Under the pieces are notes generated by a model, which saw only the letters and a program-made list of their open reading frames with translations, did not search any database and was not told where the DNA came from. DNA of 64,000 bases from Saccharothrix espanaensis DSM 44229. Its GTDB lineage: Bacteria; Actinomycetota; Actinomycetes; Mycobacteriales; Pseudonocardiaceae. Position 1 is the stretch's first letter. Each line of letters opens with the position of its first letter. Location of the stretch: contig NC_019673.1 of assembly GCF_000328705.1 (NCBI RefSeq), positions 1,798,001 through 1,862,000 on the forward strand, in the 5' to 3' direction. The translations under genes and the position numbers were made by a program. Of the stretch, positions 45,840-55,949 are shown piece by piece.

Positions 45840-45996
45840 CCCGACGCCGCCCGGCCGCCGTACCCGATCGTCCCTGATCCGAGCCACTTTCACGTTCAGT
45901 CGCGCGTCCGCCCGGCGTCGACCCGCTGCCACCGGCTAGCCCGTTCGGGGTAGTCACCTGTCCGCAGGGTTACCCGCTCGTTAGCTCATCGTGTCG

Positions 45997-46058
45997 ACTT
46001 GATCGGTCAAGTGTGCTTCCGGTCACCGCATCGCGGGGCATACGTTGTGCGCCACAAC
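45997..46058. promoter_or_regulatory. Two perfect palindromes upstream of the sugar ABC operon
   Basis: acttga-tcgg-tcaagt (45997-46012) and gttgtg-cgc-cacaac (46044-46058) lie 78 and 32 bp before the binding-protein start. They are the obvious operator candidates for the ROK repressor encoded at the end of the operon. Confidence 0.6.
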
Positions 46059-46089
46059 ATTTCCCGCGTAGCTCGGAAAGGGATGGCGG

Positions 46090-47226
46090 ATGCGCAGCAG
46101 GAGCCTCGCCCTCATCGCCGTCGGCACCGGCCTGGCCGTTGCCGTGACCGCGTGCGGCGCCAACACGTCCGGCGGTGGCAGCACCTCGGGCACCAACACC
46201 AGCAGCGGCTCGGGCGGCGGCGCGAAGGTCGGCGTCATCCTGCCCGAGACGGCCACCTCCGCCCGCTGGGAGGGCTTCGACAAGCCCCTGCTGGAGAAGG
46301 CCCTCAAGGCCGAGGGGCTCGACCCCGACATCCAGAACGCCCAGGGCGACGTGCAGAAGTTCTCCACCCTGGCCGACGGCATGATCAACTCGGGGGTGCG
46401 GGTGCTGATCATCGCCACCCCGAACAGCGAGGTCGGCGCGTCGGTCGCCAAGAAGGCCGAGAACCAGGGCATCCAGGTCATCGACTACGACCGGCTCAAC
46501 CTCGGCGGCAGCTCCAAGTACTACGTCTCGTTCGACAACGTGAAGGTCGGCGAGCTCCAGGGCCAGGGCCTGGTCGAGGGCCTGGCCAAGCTCGCGCCGG
46601 GCAAGAAGCCCGCCGAGGTCGTCGAGATCGAGGGCGCGCCCACCGACAACAACGCCACCCTGTTCACCCAGGGCCAGAAGAAGGTGCTCCAGCCCAAGTA
46701 CGACTCGGGCGAGTTCAAGCTGGTCCAGTCGCAGCCGATCGAGGGCTGGGACAACCAGAAGGGCGGCAACACCTTCGAGCAGATCCTGACCGGCAACAGC
46801 CAGAAGGTGGACGGCGTGGTCGCCGCCAACGACGGCCTGGCCGGCGCCGTGATCACCGTGCTCAAGAAGTTCGGCCTCAACGGCAAGGTCCCGGTCACCG
46901 GCCAGGACGCCACCCCGGAGGGTCTGCAAGCCGTCCTGCGCGGCGACCAGTACATGACCGTGTTCAAGCCGATCGCCGAAGAGGCCCAGGCCGCCGCCAA
47001 GCTCGCCGCCGCCCTCGCCAAGAACGACACCGCCGCCGCCGACGCCCTGGCCACCGGCACCACCGAGGACGCCAAGGGCAACCGCCAGGTCAAGTCCGTG
47101 CTGCTGACCGCCCAGCTGATCACCAAGGACAAGGTCAAGGTCGTCGTGGACGCCGGCTTCGTCAAGGCGTCGGAGATCTGCGTCGCCGACACCCAGGCCG
47201 CCTGCGCCGAACTCGGCATCAAGTAG
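46090..47226 (+). CDS. Sugar ABC transporter substrate-binding lipoprotein (XylF/ChvE-like)
   Basis: A 378-residue periplasmic-binding-protein-4 type lipoprotein: signal peptide ending V-T-A-C (Cys19), Gly/Ser/Thr linker, then VGVILPETATSARWEGFDKP, DVQKFSTLADGMINSGV, VIDYDRLNLGG and VTGQDATPEGLQAVLRGDQY, the last typical of xylose/glucose binders. ATG 46090 starts the signal peptide; an ATG 7 bp upstream is out of frame. First gene of the importer operon; a strong intercistronic hairpin after it may boost its expression relative to the other subunits. Confidence 0.88.
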   Translation: MRSRSLALIAVGTGLAVAVTACGANTSGGGSTSGTNTSSGSGGGAKVGVILPETATSARWEGFDKPLLEKALKAEGLDPDIQNAQGDVQKFSTLADGMINSGVRVLIIATPNSEVGASVAKKAENQGIQVIDYDRLNLGGSSKYYVSFDNVKVGELQGQGLVEGLAKLAPGKKPAEVVEIEGAPTDNNATLFTQGQKKVLQPKYDSGEFKLVQSQPIEGWDNQKGGNTFEQILTGNSQKVDGVVAANDGLAGAVITVLKKFGLNGKVPVTGQDATPEGLQAVLRGDQYMTVFKPIAEEAQAAAKLAAALAKNDTAAADALATGTTEDAKGNRQVKSVLLTAQLITKDKVKVVVDAGFVKASEICVADTQAACAELGIK

Positions 47227-47239
47227 CCGCCGATCCGCT

Positions 47240-47266
47240 GTGGGGGTGCGGGACACGCACCCCCAC
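47240..47266 (+). terminator. Intercistronic hairpin (attenuator-like)
   Basis: A perfect 11-bp stem gtgggggtgcg / cgcacccccac with a 5-nt loop (extended by ccgc/gcgg around a mismatch) lies between the binding-protein stop and the ATPase start. It fits partial termination or 3'-end protection of the upstream message. Confidence 0.7.
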
Positions 47267-47332
47267 CGCGGCACGCCCTCCCCGCACTGCCGCCACGCCC
47301 CACCGTCCAGGGGTCGACCGGAGGAACCAGAA

Positions 47333-48103
47333 GTGACCGAGATCTTGCAACTTCGGGGTGTCAACAAGAGTTTCGGGCCCGTGCACGTGCTGCACGACAT
47401 CGACTTCACCGTCCAGGCCGGCGAGGTGACCGCGCTCGTCGGTGACAACGGCGCGGGCAAGTCGACGCTCGTCAAGTGCATCGCGGGCATCCACCCGATG
47501 GACTCCGGCGAGGTCCGGTTCGACGGCCGGCCGGTGCACGTCCACGGTCCGCGCGACGCCGCCGACCTGGGCATCGAGGTCGTCTACCAGGACCTCGCGC
47601 TGTGCGACAACCTCGACATCGTCCAGAACATGTTCCTCGGCCGGGAGCGCGGCCGGTACGGCCTGCTGGACGAGGCGGACATGGAGCAGGCCGCCCGCCG
47701 GACCCTGACCTCCCTGTCCGTCCGCACGGTCAAGTCGGTCCGGACCCAGGTCGCGTCGCTGTCCGGCGGTCAGCGGCAGACCGTGGCGATCGCCAAGGCC
47801 GTGCTGTGGAACAGCCGCGTCGTGCTGCTCGACGAGCCGACCGCCGCGCTGGGCGTGGCGCAGACCCGCCAGGTGCTCGACCTGGTGCGCAGGCTCGCCG
47901 AGCAGGGCCTCGGCGTGGTGCTGATCAGCCACAACATGAACGACGTGTTCGAGGTCGCGGACCGCATCGCGTGCCTGTACCTCGGGCGGATGGCCGCCGA
48001 GGTGCACACCAGGGACGTCACCCACGGCCAGGTGGTCGAGCTGATCACCGCGGGCCGCTCCGGCGAGCTCGGCATCGCCCGCCCCGAATCCGCCACCACC
48101 TGA
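47333..48103 (+). CDS. Sugar ABC transporter ATPase (single-domain, FrcA/XylG-like)
   Basis: A 256-residue ATPase with Walker A GDNGAGKST, signature LSGGQRQTVAIAKA and Walker B VVLLDEPTAALGVAQTRQV. The Ala-Ala-Leu-Gly-Val-Ala-Gln stretch is typical of FrcA-type ATPases. It has one ABC module, unlike the tandem RbsA/XylG type, so it should work as a homodimer. gagg precedes GTG 47333. Confidence 0.88.
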   Translation: MTEILQLRGVNKSFGPVHVLHDIDFTVQAGEVTALVGDNGAGKSTLVKCIAGIHPMDSGEVRFDGRPVHVHGPRDAADLGIEVVYQDLALCDNLDIVQNMFLGRERGRYGLLDEADMEQAARRTLTSLSVRTVKSVRTQVASLSGGQRQTVAIAKAVLWNSRVVLLDEPTAALGVAQTRQVLDLVRRLAEQGLGVVLISHNMNDVFEVADRIACLYLGRMAAEVHTRDVTHGQVVELITAGRSGELGIARPESATT

Positions 48104-48114
48104 GGACCACGCCC

Positions 48115-49548
48115 ATGACCAACACCACCAGCGAGACGTCCCCGCAGGACTCCCCGCCGCCGGCGGCGATCTCGGACTTCGGCATCGACACCACCTCCCG
48201 GTCCACCGACGAGGCGCTGCGCGACTACTGGGCCCGCCTGCGCGGCGGCGAGCTCGGCCCGCTGCCCGCCCTGCTCGGCCTGGTCGCGCTGCTGATCGTG
48301 TTCAGCTCGCTGTCCGACACGTTCCTCACGCTGGGCAACATCGCGAACCTGCTCGCCCAGGGCGCGAGCATCACGATCATCGCCATGGGCCTGGTGTTCG
48401 TGCTGCTGCTCGGCGAGATCGACCTGTCGGCCGGCACCGCCTCCGGCGTCACCGCCGCGGTGATGGCGTTGCACCTGGTCAAGGGCGGCAACCTGCTCGG
48501 CGGCATGGGCGAGGGGGTGTTCTACGCGTTCTGCGGCCTGCTGCTGGTCGCGATCGTGCTGGCCGGCGTGATGCGGATCTGGGCCGGCGCGGCGCTCTCC
48601 GCCGTCGCGCTGGTGATCTCGCTGGTCGGCGTGCCGCCGAACCCGTGGGTGGAGATGCTGCTCGCGGTCTGCGTCGGCACCGCGATCGGCTGCATCACCG
48701 GCTTCCTGGTCGCCACGGTCGGCATCCCGTCGTTCGTGGTGACGCTCGCGCTGTTCCTCGCGTGGGGCGGCGTCGTGCTCCAGTTCATCGGCCAGGGCGG
48801 CACGCTGGGGCTCAACGACGACACCCTGTTCCAGGTCGCCAACGGCAACCTCACCACAGCGGGCTCCTGGCTGCTCTTCGCGCTGGCAGCGGGCGGTTAT
48901 GCTGCCGTCGTGCTCGGCAGGCATTTCTCCAGGCTGCGCAAGGGTCTGGTCGCTTCCCCCACCCCGATGGTGCTGACCAAGGTCGGTGTGGTCGTCGTGC
49001 TGGCCGCCGTCGGAACCTACCTGCTGACCCTCAACCGCTCGGTGTCCGACGTCGTGGTGATCAGCGGCGTGCCGTACGTGGTGCCGATCGTGCTCGTCCT
49101 GCTGGTGATCGGCACGTTCGTGCTGGAGCGCACCCGCTACGGCCGGCACGTCTACGCCGTGGGCGGCAACAAGGAGGCGGCCCGCCGGGCCGGCATCGAC
49201 GTCGCCCGGATCCGGATGAGCGTGTTCGTGATCTGCTCGTCGGCCGCCGCGATCGGCGCGATCGTCTACTCGTCCAAGGTCGGCTCGGTCGACCCCAACG
49301 CCGGTGGCGGCAACACGCTGCTGCTGTCGGTCGGCGCGGCGGTCATCGGCGGCACGTCGCTGTTCGGCGGCAAGGGCCGGCTGCGCGACGCGGTGATCGG
49401 CGCGGCGGTGCTGTCCACCATCAGCAACGGCATGGGCCTGCTCAAGCAGCCCGCCGCCGTGGTCTTCATCGTCACCGGCCTGGTGCTGCTGCTGGCCGCG
49501 GGCGTCGACGCGCTGTCCCGTCGCCGGGCGGCGGTGGCACCGCGCTGA
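48115..49548 (+). CDS. Sugar ABC transporter permease (XylH-like)
   Basis: A 477-residue permease with a soluble N-terminal stretch (about 1-55) and about 12 hydrophobic segments; family landmarks are MGLVFVLLLGEIDLSAGT, GIPSFVVTLALFLAWGG and YAVGGNKEAARRAGIDV. The length and the inserted central segments match XylH/GxyABC-type xylose permeases. Starts 12 bp after the ATPase gene. Confidence 0.88.
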   Translation: MTNTTSETSPQDSPPPAAISDFGIDTTSRSTDEALRDYWARLRGGELGPLPALLGLVALLIVFSSLSDTFLTLGNIANLLAQGASITIIAMGLVFVLLLGEIDLSAGTASGVTAAVMALHLVKGGNLLGGMGEGVFYAFCGLLLVAIVLAGVMRIWAGAALSAVALVISLVGVPPNPWVEMLLAVCVGTAIGCITGFLVATVGIPSFVVTLALFLAWGGVVLQFIGQGGTLGLNDDTLFQVANGNLTTAGSWLLFALAAGGYAAVVLGRHFSRLRKGLVASPTPMVLTKVGVVVVLAAVGTYLLTLNRSVSDVVVISGVPYVVPIVLVLLVIGTFVLERTRYGRHVYAVGGNKEAARRAGIDVARIRMSVFVICSSAAAIGAIVYSSKVGSVDPNAGGGNTLLLSVGAAVIGGTSLFGGKGRLRDAVIGAAVLSTISNGMGLLKQPAAVVFIVTGLVLLLAAGVDALSRRRAAVAPR

Positions 49549-49549
49549 C

Positions 49550-50722
49550 GTGACGACACCCATCGCCGGCGCCCGGCCGGACGAGGTCCGCAGGCACAAC
49601 CGGACGGCCCTGCTGCGCCGGCTGCACGTGGACGGCCCGTCCACCCGGGCGTCGCTCGCGGCCGAGCTCGGCCTCAACCGCAGCACGATCAAAGCCCTGG
49701 TGGACGGCCTGGCCGAGACCGGCGTGGTGGCCGAGCGGGTGCCCGCGCAACGCTCCGGCGCGGGCCGCCCGTCGCTGCTGGTGCTGCCGCAGCCGCACGC
49801 CGCCGTGGTGATGGCCATCGACATCCGCGTGGAGCAGGTGGCGATGGCCTTCGTCGGCCTGGGCGGCGACATCCTGGGCCGCGACTCGTGGAACCTGCAC
49901 CACCGGACCCGCGACCCCGGCGAGGTGATCACCCACATCGCCGACTCGGCGAAGCTGCTGGCCGACGAGCTGGACGTGACGGCGGTGGGCGTCGGCGTGT
50001 CGGTGCCGGGCGTGGTGCGCCGGTCCGACGGCCTGGTGCACGAGGCCCCGAACCTGCACTGGACCGACGTCGAGCTGGGCCGGCGGCTGTCGGCGGTGCT
50101 GAAGGTGCCCGTCCAGGTCGGCAACGACGCCGAGCTGGGCGCGCTGGCCGAGCACGTGCGCGGTGCCGCGCGCGGCTCGTCGGACATGGTCTACATCTCC
50201 GCGGACGTCGGGGTCGGCGGCGGCGTGATCTCCTCCGGGATGCCGTTGCGCGGCACCGGCGGGTACGTCGGCGAGCTGGGGCACATGGTCGTGCGCCCCG
50301 GCGGGCGGCGCTGCTACTGCGGCTGCCAGGGGTGCTGGGAGACCGAGGTGGGGGAGGCCGCGCTGTGCCGCGCGCTGGCCCTGCCCGAGGACGCGCCGCG
50401 CGGTGCCGTGGTGGCCGAGCTGCGGTCGCTGGCGGCCTCGCCGGAGGCCGTGGCGCACCGGCTGGGCGAGTTCACCGAGTGGCTGGCGATGGGCCTGGTG
50501 ACCGTGGTCAACATGCTCGGGCCGGAGCAGGTGGTGCTCGGCGACCTGTTCACCGCGCTGCCCGAGCCGGTGGTCGAGCGGGTGCGCGACGTCGTGCAGA
50601 AGCGCAGCCTGGTCAGCCGCGCGGTGGGCGGGACCAGGATCGTCAGCTCGCCGCTGGGGCGCGACGCGAAGCTCATCGGAGCCGCCGAGCTGGCCTTCGA
50701 ACCCGTGCTGGGCGAGGTCTGA
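49550..50722 (+). CDS. ROK-family repressor (XylR-like)
   Basis: A 390-residue regulator with an N-terminal winged helix (STRASLAAELGLNRSTIKAL) and a ROK sugar-kinase-like domain. The ROK zinc site is present: GYVGELGHMVVRPGGR followed by CYCGCQGCWE (C-x-C-x-x-x-C). The kinase-type catalytic Asp region appears as VGNDAELGALAEH. It starts 1 bp after the permease stop and so is transcribed with the importer; it likely represses the operon through the palindromes at 45997-46058 until its sugar is bound. Confidence 0.88.
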   Translation: MTTPIAGARPDEVRRHNRTALLRRLHVDGPSTRASLAAELGLNRSTIKALVDGLAETGVVAERVPAQRSGAGRPSLLVLPQPHAAVVMAIDIRVEQVAMAFVGLGGDILGRDSWNLHHRTRDPGEVITHIADSAKLLADELDVTAVGVGVSVPGVVRRSDGLVHEAPNLHWTDVELGRRLSAVLKVPVQVGNDAELGALAEHVRGAARGSSDMVYISADVGVGGGVISSGMPLRGTGGYVGELGHMVVRPGGRRCYCGCQGCWETEVGEAALCRALALPEDAPRGAVVAELRSLAASPEAVAHRLGEFTEWLAMGLVTVVNMLGPEQVVLGDLFTALPEPVVERVRDVVQKRSLVSRAVGGTRIVSSPLGRDAKLIGAAELAFEPVLGEV

Positions 50723-50841
50723 CCGACCCGCCGCCGGGTGGTGATCGCTTCGGGTGGCCGGCCGATCGCGCAGCGCAACCCCTTGGCACGTCCGGAAAAG
50801 CCCGCAGAGGACGTGATCTGGGACACCCTCGGACATGCAGG

Positions 50842-50902
50842 GGGGCGGAGACCTCACGGCCTCCGCCCCGGACGGCTAGGGTGCTACAGGCCTCGCGGCC
50901 TG
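50842..50902. terminator. Tandem terminator hairpins between ROK and DUF7455 genes
   Basis: ggggcggag (50842-50850) / ctccgcccc (50861-50869), then caggcc (50887-50892) / ggcctg (50897-50902) with a tcgc tetraloop, lie between the convergent genes. Confidence 0.7.
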
Positions 50903-50909
50903 CCTGTGT

Positions 50910-51089
50910 TCAGCCCTGCTGCAGTTCAGCAGCGAGTTCGCGCAGCTTGGTGCTGTGCTCGCGGGCGTGGTGCCCGCAGAACAGCAACTCGCCCCCGGAG
51001 GGGAGCAAAGCGCGTACCTGGGCAGCAGCCCCGCAGCGGTCGCAGCGGTCGGCAGCGGTCAACTCGGGGCGGGTGAGCGTGGTAGTCAT
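50910..51089 (-). CDS. DUF7455 zinc-ribbon-like protein
   Basis: A 59-residue protein with CDRCGAAAQVRALL and LLFCGHHAREH, giving a C-x-x-C...C-x-x-H metal site. ATG 51089 has an excellent ggagggag site. Such genes lie next to the primary sigma factor gene in many actinobacteria. Function unknown; a role as small RNA- or RNA-polymerase-associated factor is only a guess. Confidence 0.87.
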   Translation of the reverse strand: MTTTLTRPELTAADRCDRCGAAAQVRALLPSGGELLFCGHHAREHSTKLRELAAELQQG

Positions 51090-51804
51090 GGAAATCTCCC
51101 TCCGTCCCGGCACCGGGGATTCGGTGCCCTCACACCTAGCTGCGACCACCCCGCATCTGGCTGGTGCGTCGTGTTCGCTGGCTCCACTCTTGCAGACGCA
51201 CGGGCGTAAGTCAGTGTTCCCGAGCCCGTGGCGACCCGCGTCACTTCAGATTTACCCGACCACTCGGGTGCCCGAACCTGGAACTTCCACCGGTTCGCCT
51301 GTCTCAAGCTCACGTTCCGCTGTCATGCCAACGCTTTGAGACCTGCGGATACGATGCCGAGACGCCCTCCGCTGCTCCAAAAGGTGGGTCCCCGCTAGGC
51401 CGATCTGTGATCGGTAACACTTTGGTCAGCCCAGAGCGAACACGCCCCGGGATTCCACCATCCGGACGCATCACGTCCAGTTCACCGGCGCTTCAGCTCA
51501 CACCGTCCTCACGCGACGGACGCGCCCGACCACCCGCCGCGACCACCACGACGACCCGACCCGACACCGCGTCGATTCGCACCCGCCCGCCGGACGACAA
51601 CCACGCCCCCACGCCGGAACCACGCACCCGCCGGCACGCCAGGGACTCCGCCACCGCTCTCTCCGCCGTCGCCTTCGAGCGGGGCAAGCACGACGAGCGG
51701 ATGGGCGGCGGGCGGTGGGGGTGAGCGGGCGGGTACTGGTGTGCACGCCGTCAGGGATGCTCGCCCGCGAACCCGCCACCGCGCCCGAACGCCCCCGCGA
51801 CGCC
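51090..51804. other. Long intergenic region upstream of DUF7455 and beyond sigA
   Basis: About 715 bp without a gene I can support. It is somewhat less GC-rich at 51100-51500 and should contain the DUF7455 promoter on the minus strand. One minus-strand frame at 51493-51687 could give a 64-residue Val/Arg/Gly-rich peptide with a GC3 bias, but it has no convincing ribosome site or family. Confidence 0.45.
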
Positions 51805-51838
51805 GAACGCCGGCGACCCCGAGGGATCGCCGGCGTTC
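51805..51838 (-). terminator. Terminator of sigA
   Basis: A perfect 12-bp stem gaacgccggcga (51805-51816) / tcgccggcgttc (51827-51838) with a 10-nt loop begins 13 bp after the sigA stop. Confidence 0.8.
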
Positions 51839-51851
51839 GAGAAGCGGGGGC

Positions 51852-53159
<1,308 letters not shown>

Positions 53160-53267
53160 GTACGCCCTTTCGCGACTGTCGATCAAGGCAAACCGAAGGG
53201 CGCGAACCTCGGTCGCCTGAGTACGGGGGAGAGCCCGCCGGATCGTTCGTCAGCGGGGCACCGTTCC

Positions 53268-53273
53268 ATTGTA
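53268..53273 (-). promoter_or_regulatory. Candidate -10 element of sigA
   Basis: TACAAT on the minus strand, the best housekeeping -10 match in the 240-bp gap; transcription would start near 53261. No clear -35 is seen, which is normal for extended or activator-dependent actinobacterial promoters. Confidence 0.5.
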
Positions 53274-53286
53274 ACGACGTGGATCG

Positions 53287-53328
53287 CGTGCCGATGCGCA
53301 TCACCCGCATCAGATGCGCTCCGGCACG
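53287..53328 (-). terminator. Large hairpin between ppgK and the sigA promoter
   Basis: cgtgccg/cggcacg and gcgcatc/gatgcgc form a 14-bp two-part stem with a 2x2 internal loop and a 10-nt apical loop, 72 bp after the ppgK stop. It would end the ppgK transcript before the sigA promoter. Confidence 0.6.
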
Positions 53329-53399
53329 CATTCCCGCAGCTAGAAGCCTCGCGAAAGTCGCGGCCCGAGTCAGTGCCCCCCCGCGCCGCGCCGCGTCGC

Positions 53400-54161
53400 T
53401 CAGGGCCGCGGACCGCGCGCCGCCGCGACGGCCGCGCCGACGATGCCCGCGTCGTTCTTCAGCGCCGCCGCGACCACCTCGGTGCGCACGTCGAGCAGCG
53501 GCAGCCACTTCTCCGCCTTCTTGCTGACCCCGCCGCCCGCGATGACCAGGTCCGGCCAGATCAGGTTCTCCAGCACGCCCAGGTACCGCGACACCCGCGG
53601 CGTCCACTCCGCCCAGGTCAGGCCCTTGTCCTCCTTCACCGAGGCCGCCGCGCGGGTCTCCGCGTCGTGGCCGTCCACCTCCAGGTGGCCGAACTCGGTG
53701 TTGGGCACCAGCCTGCCGTCCAGGAACAGCGCGCTGCCGATCCCGGTGCCGAAGGTCAGCAGGACCACCAGCCCGTCGCGGCCCTTGCCGGCGCCGAACC
53801 GCATTTCGGCGATCCCGGCGGCGTCGGCGTCGTTGAGCACCACGACGTCCTCGACCGGGCGGCCGAGCCGGTGGGCGAACAGCGCCGCGGCGTCCGTGCC
53901 GATCCACCCCTTGTCCACGTTCGCCGCGGTGCTCGCGACGCCGTGCTTGACCACGCAGGGCAGGGTGACGCCGAGCGGCCCCTCCCAGCCGAACTTCTCG
54001 ACGATCTCGGCGACCACCTCGGCGACCGCGTCCGGCGTCGAAGGCTGTGGCGTGGGGATGCGCAGGCGCTCGCCGTCCAGCGCTCCCGCCTCCAGGTCCA
54101 CCAGTCCGCCCTTGATGCCCGAGCCGCCGATGTCCACGCCGAACCCGCGGGTATTGCCCAT
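53400..54161 (-). CDS. ppgK: Polyphosphate glucokinase
   Basis: A 253-residue ROK-fold kinase that phosphorylates glucose using polyphosphate or ATP. Motifs: [17 protein letters not shown] (phosphate loop), [13 protein letters not shown] with the catalytic Asp, [16 protein letters not shown], the glucose-contacting [13 protein letters not shown] (no ROK zinc Cys cluster, as usual for PpgK) and [15 protein letters not shown]. The ATG at 54161 follows ggaagg. Located between sigA and suhB, as in mycobacteria. Confidence 0.93.
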   Translation of the reverse strand: MGNTRGFGVDIGGSGIKGGLVDLEAGALDGERLRIPTPQPSTPDAVAEVVAEIVEKFGWEGPLGVTLPCVVKHGVASTAANVDKGWIGTDAAALFAHRLGRPVEDVVVLNDADAAGIAEMRFGAGKGRDGLVVLLTFGTGIGSALFLDGRLVPNTEFGHLEVDGHDAETRAAASVKEDKGLTWAEWTPRVSRYLGVLENLIWPDLVIAGGGVSKKAEKWLPLLDVRTEVVAAALKNDAGIVGAAVAAARGPRP

Positions 54162-54255
54162 CCCGGTGGCCTTCCTGCTCGATTCAGTAACCGTGGCCGA
54201 AGACACTAGCCTGCGAGTCTCCGATAGTCCCGGGTGAGTGACCGAGGAGGAACAG

Positions 54256-55053
54256 GTGCAGTTCGATCCACGCGCGCTGGTCGACGTCGCGGTGCAGGTG
54301 GGCCGCGAAGCGGGCGACCTCGTGCAGACCATGCGGTCCTCGGCCGTCTCGGAGGTCGACACCAAGAGCACCGTCACCGACGTGGTGACCGCCGCCGACC
54401 GCGCGTCCGAACAGCTGGTGCGCCGGCGGCTGGCGGAGCTGCGGCCCGGTGAGCCGGTGATCGGCGAGGAGGAGGGCGGCGACGCGGTCGACGGCCTGAC
54501 CTGGGTGGTGGACCCGATCGACGGCACGGTCAACTACCTGTACGGCATCCCGCACTACGCCGTGTCGATCGCCGCGCAGGTCGACGGCGTCTCGGTGGCG
54601 GCGGCCGTGGTGGAGCCGGACAGCGGCCGGGTCTGGACGGCGGCGACCGGCGCGGGCGCGTGGCTGGACGGCCGCCGGCTCACCGTGTCCCGGGCGACCC
54701 GCCTGGACGTCTCGCTGCTCGGCTACGGGTTCGCCTACCGGGCCGACCGCCGCAAGCGCCAGGCGGAGACCTGGGCGGGTCTGGCGGATCTCCTGCGCGA
54801 CATCCGCCGGGCGGGCGCGGCGTCGCTGGACCTGTGCGCGGTGGCGGCGGGCCGGCTGGACGCCTACGCCGAGCACGCCCTGGGCCGCTGGGACTGGGCG
54901 GCGGGCGGGCTGCTGGCCCGGGAGGCGGGCGCGGTCGTCCACCTGCCCGGTGCAGCCCCGGAACTCGGCGCGGACGCCACGTTCGCCGCCGCCCCCGGCA
55001 TCGCCGACGCCCTCTTCGACGCGCTCGTCACGCACGGCTTCGGCAAGGTCTGA
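54256..55053 (+). CDS. suhB: Inositol monophosphatase family protein
   Basis: A 265-residue Mg2+-dependent phosphatase of the IMPase/SuhB family. Metal and active-site motifs: STVTDVVTAADRASE, VIGEEEGG, VDPIDGTVNYLYGIPHYAVS and GRWDWAAGGLLAREAGA (W-D-x-A-A-G). GTG 54256 is used because gaggagg at 54244-54250 is an ideal ribosome site; a GTG at 54238 would be six codons longer. It may supply inositol for phosphatidylinositol and mycothiol. Divergent from ppgK. Confidence 0.9.
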   Translation: MQFDPRALVDVAVQVGREAGDLVQTMRSSAVSEVDTKSTVTDVVTAADRASEQLVRRRLAELRPGEPVIGEEEGGDAVDGLTWVVDPIDGTVNYLYGIPHYAVSIAAQVDGVSVAAAVVEPDSGRVWTAATGAGAWLDGRRLTVSRATRLDVSLLGYGFAYRADRRKRQAETWAGLADLLRDIRRAGAASLDLCAVAAGRLDAYAEHALGRWDWAAGGLLAREAGAVVHLPGAAPELGADATFAAAPGIADALFDALVTHGFGKV

Positions 55054-55194
55054 GCCACCGCCGCCGAGCCACCGCCGAGCCGCCAACGGCCCTCCGCCGC
55101 CCGAACATCACCCGAAACCACTAACCCGGACGGGTGATTCGGGTGGGCGGTCGGCACTTCCCGTCGACCGCGGGCGTCACACACCTCACACAAA

Positions 55195-55219
55195 GCGACG
55201 CCGGCGGACCCGGCGTCGC
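55195..55219. terminator. Terminator between suhB and cei
   Basis: A perfect 10-bp stem gcgacgccgg / ccggcgtcgc with a 5-nt loop; on the minus strand it is followed by TTTGTGT, fitting termination of cei. Confidence 0.75.
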
Positions 55220-55229
55220 GCGGCGGAGG

Positions 55230-55949
55230 TCAGCAGTGCACGTCCCGCGCGGCCAGGAGGTTGTCGGCGTTGACCGACGGCGTGCTGGGCTCGGAGACCT
55301 GCCCGCCCTGCCGGTCGGGCTGCTGCTCGGCCCAGGTGGCGAGCTGGTCGAGCACCTTGCGCGCGTCGTGGTTCGGCTTGACCTCGCTGAACTTCTTGCC
55401 GACCGCGATGTCCACGGTGGCGTCCTGGCGCTCGTCGCGGACCAGCTCCAGGCACGGCTCGATCAGGCTCAGCGTCCGGGCCGCGCCCGCGCCGGGCGCG
55501 CCGAAGCGGAGCTGGCCGCGGCAGGTCATGTCCTGCGCCGGGTAGACCGGGTCGTTGCCCGGCTCGCCGGCCTGCTTGAAGCCGAGCTCGGTCAGCGTCG
55601 TGGCCACGAACTTCGCCTGGTTGCGCTGCGTGCTGGCGTTGAACACGCGGAACTGGACGCTGCCGGCGGGCACCGGCTCGGTGCGGTCCAGCGCGTCGTG
55701 CCCGAGCACCGAGCCCATCGCCGCCGGCGTACCGGCGGGCGCCGCGCCGCCCTCCGGCGGCGCCGCTGTCGAAGGGGCGCTGCCAGGGGTGTTGCACCTG
55801 ATGGCGGCATCCACGTCGCCCGCGTCGGCCAGCACGCGGTTCCACACCACGACGGCCGTCACCGCGAGTACGACGAACAGCACCAGCGCCGGCACCGGCC
55901 GCCGCTTCCGGTACCGCGACGACCCGCCACTCCCCGAACCGGGTCCCAC
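55230..55949 (-). CDS. cei: Envelope integrity protein Cei
   Basis: A 239-residue protein with a cytosolic Arg/Lys-rich start (SSRYRKRRPVP), one transmembrane helix (about 20-40) and an extracytoplasmic LytR_C-type domain (VQFRVFNASTQRNQAKFVA; AQDMTCRGQLRFG; SLIEPCLELVRDE). Four Cys in the exported part could pair. Same position as Rv2700 (cei), which is needed for envelope integrity in M. tuberculosis. GTG 55949 follows gggagg by 9 bp. Confidence 0.85.
   Translation of the reverse strand: MGPGSGSGGSSRYRKRRPVPALVLFVVLAVTAVVVWNRVLADAGDVDAAIRCNTPGSAPSTAAPPEGGAAPAGTPAAMGSVLGHDALDRTEPVPAGSVQFRVFNASTQRNQAKFVATTLTELGFKQAGEPGNDPVYPAQDMTCRGQLRFGAPGAGAARTLSLIEPCLELVRDERQDATVDIAVGKKFSEVKPNHDARKVLDQLATWAEQQPDRQGGQVSEPSTPSVNADNLLAARDVHC

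Noticed and set aside
47770..50187. An 805-codon minus frame across the sugar permease and ROK genes
   Set aside because: It spans two genes with clear family motifs on the plus strand and gives a His/Gln/Arg-rich low-complexity translation.
51164..51779. Genes in the gap between DUF7455 and sigA
   Set aside because: Several frames are open, but translations are low-complexity Arg/Thr/Pro-rich, have no ribosome site and no family; only a weak 64-residue minus candidate remains.
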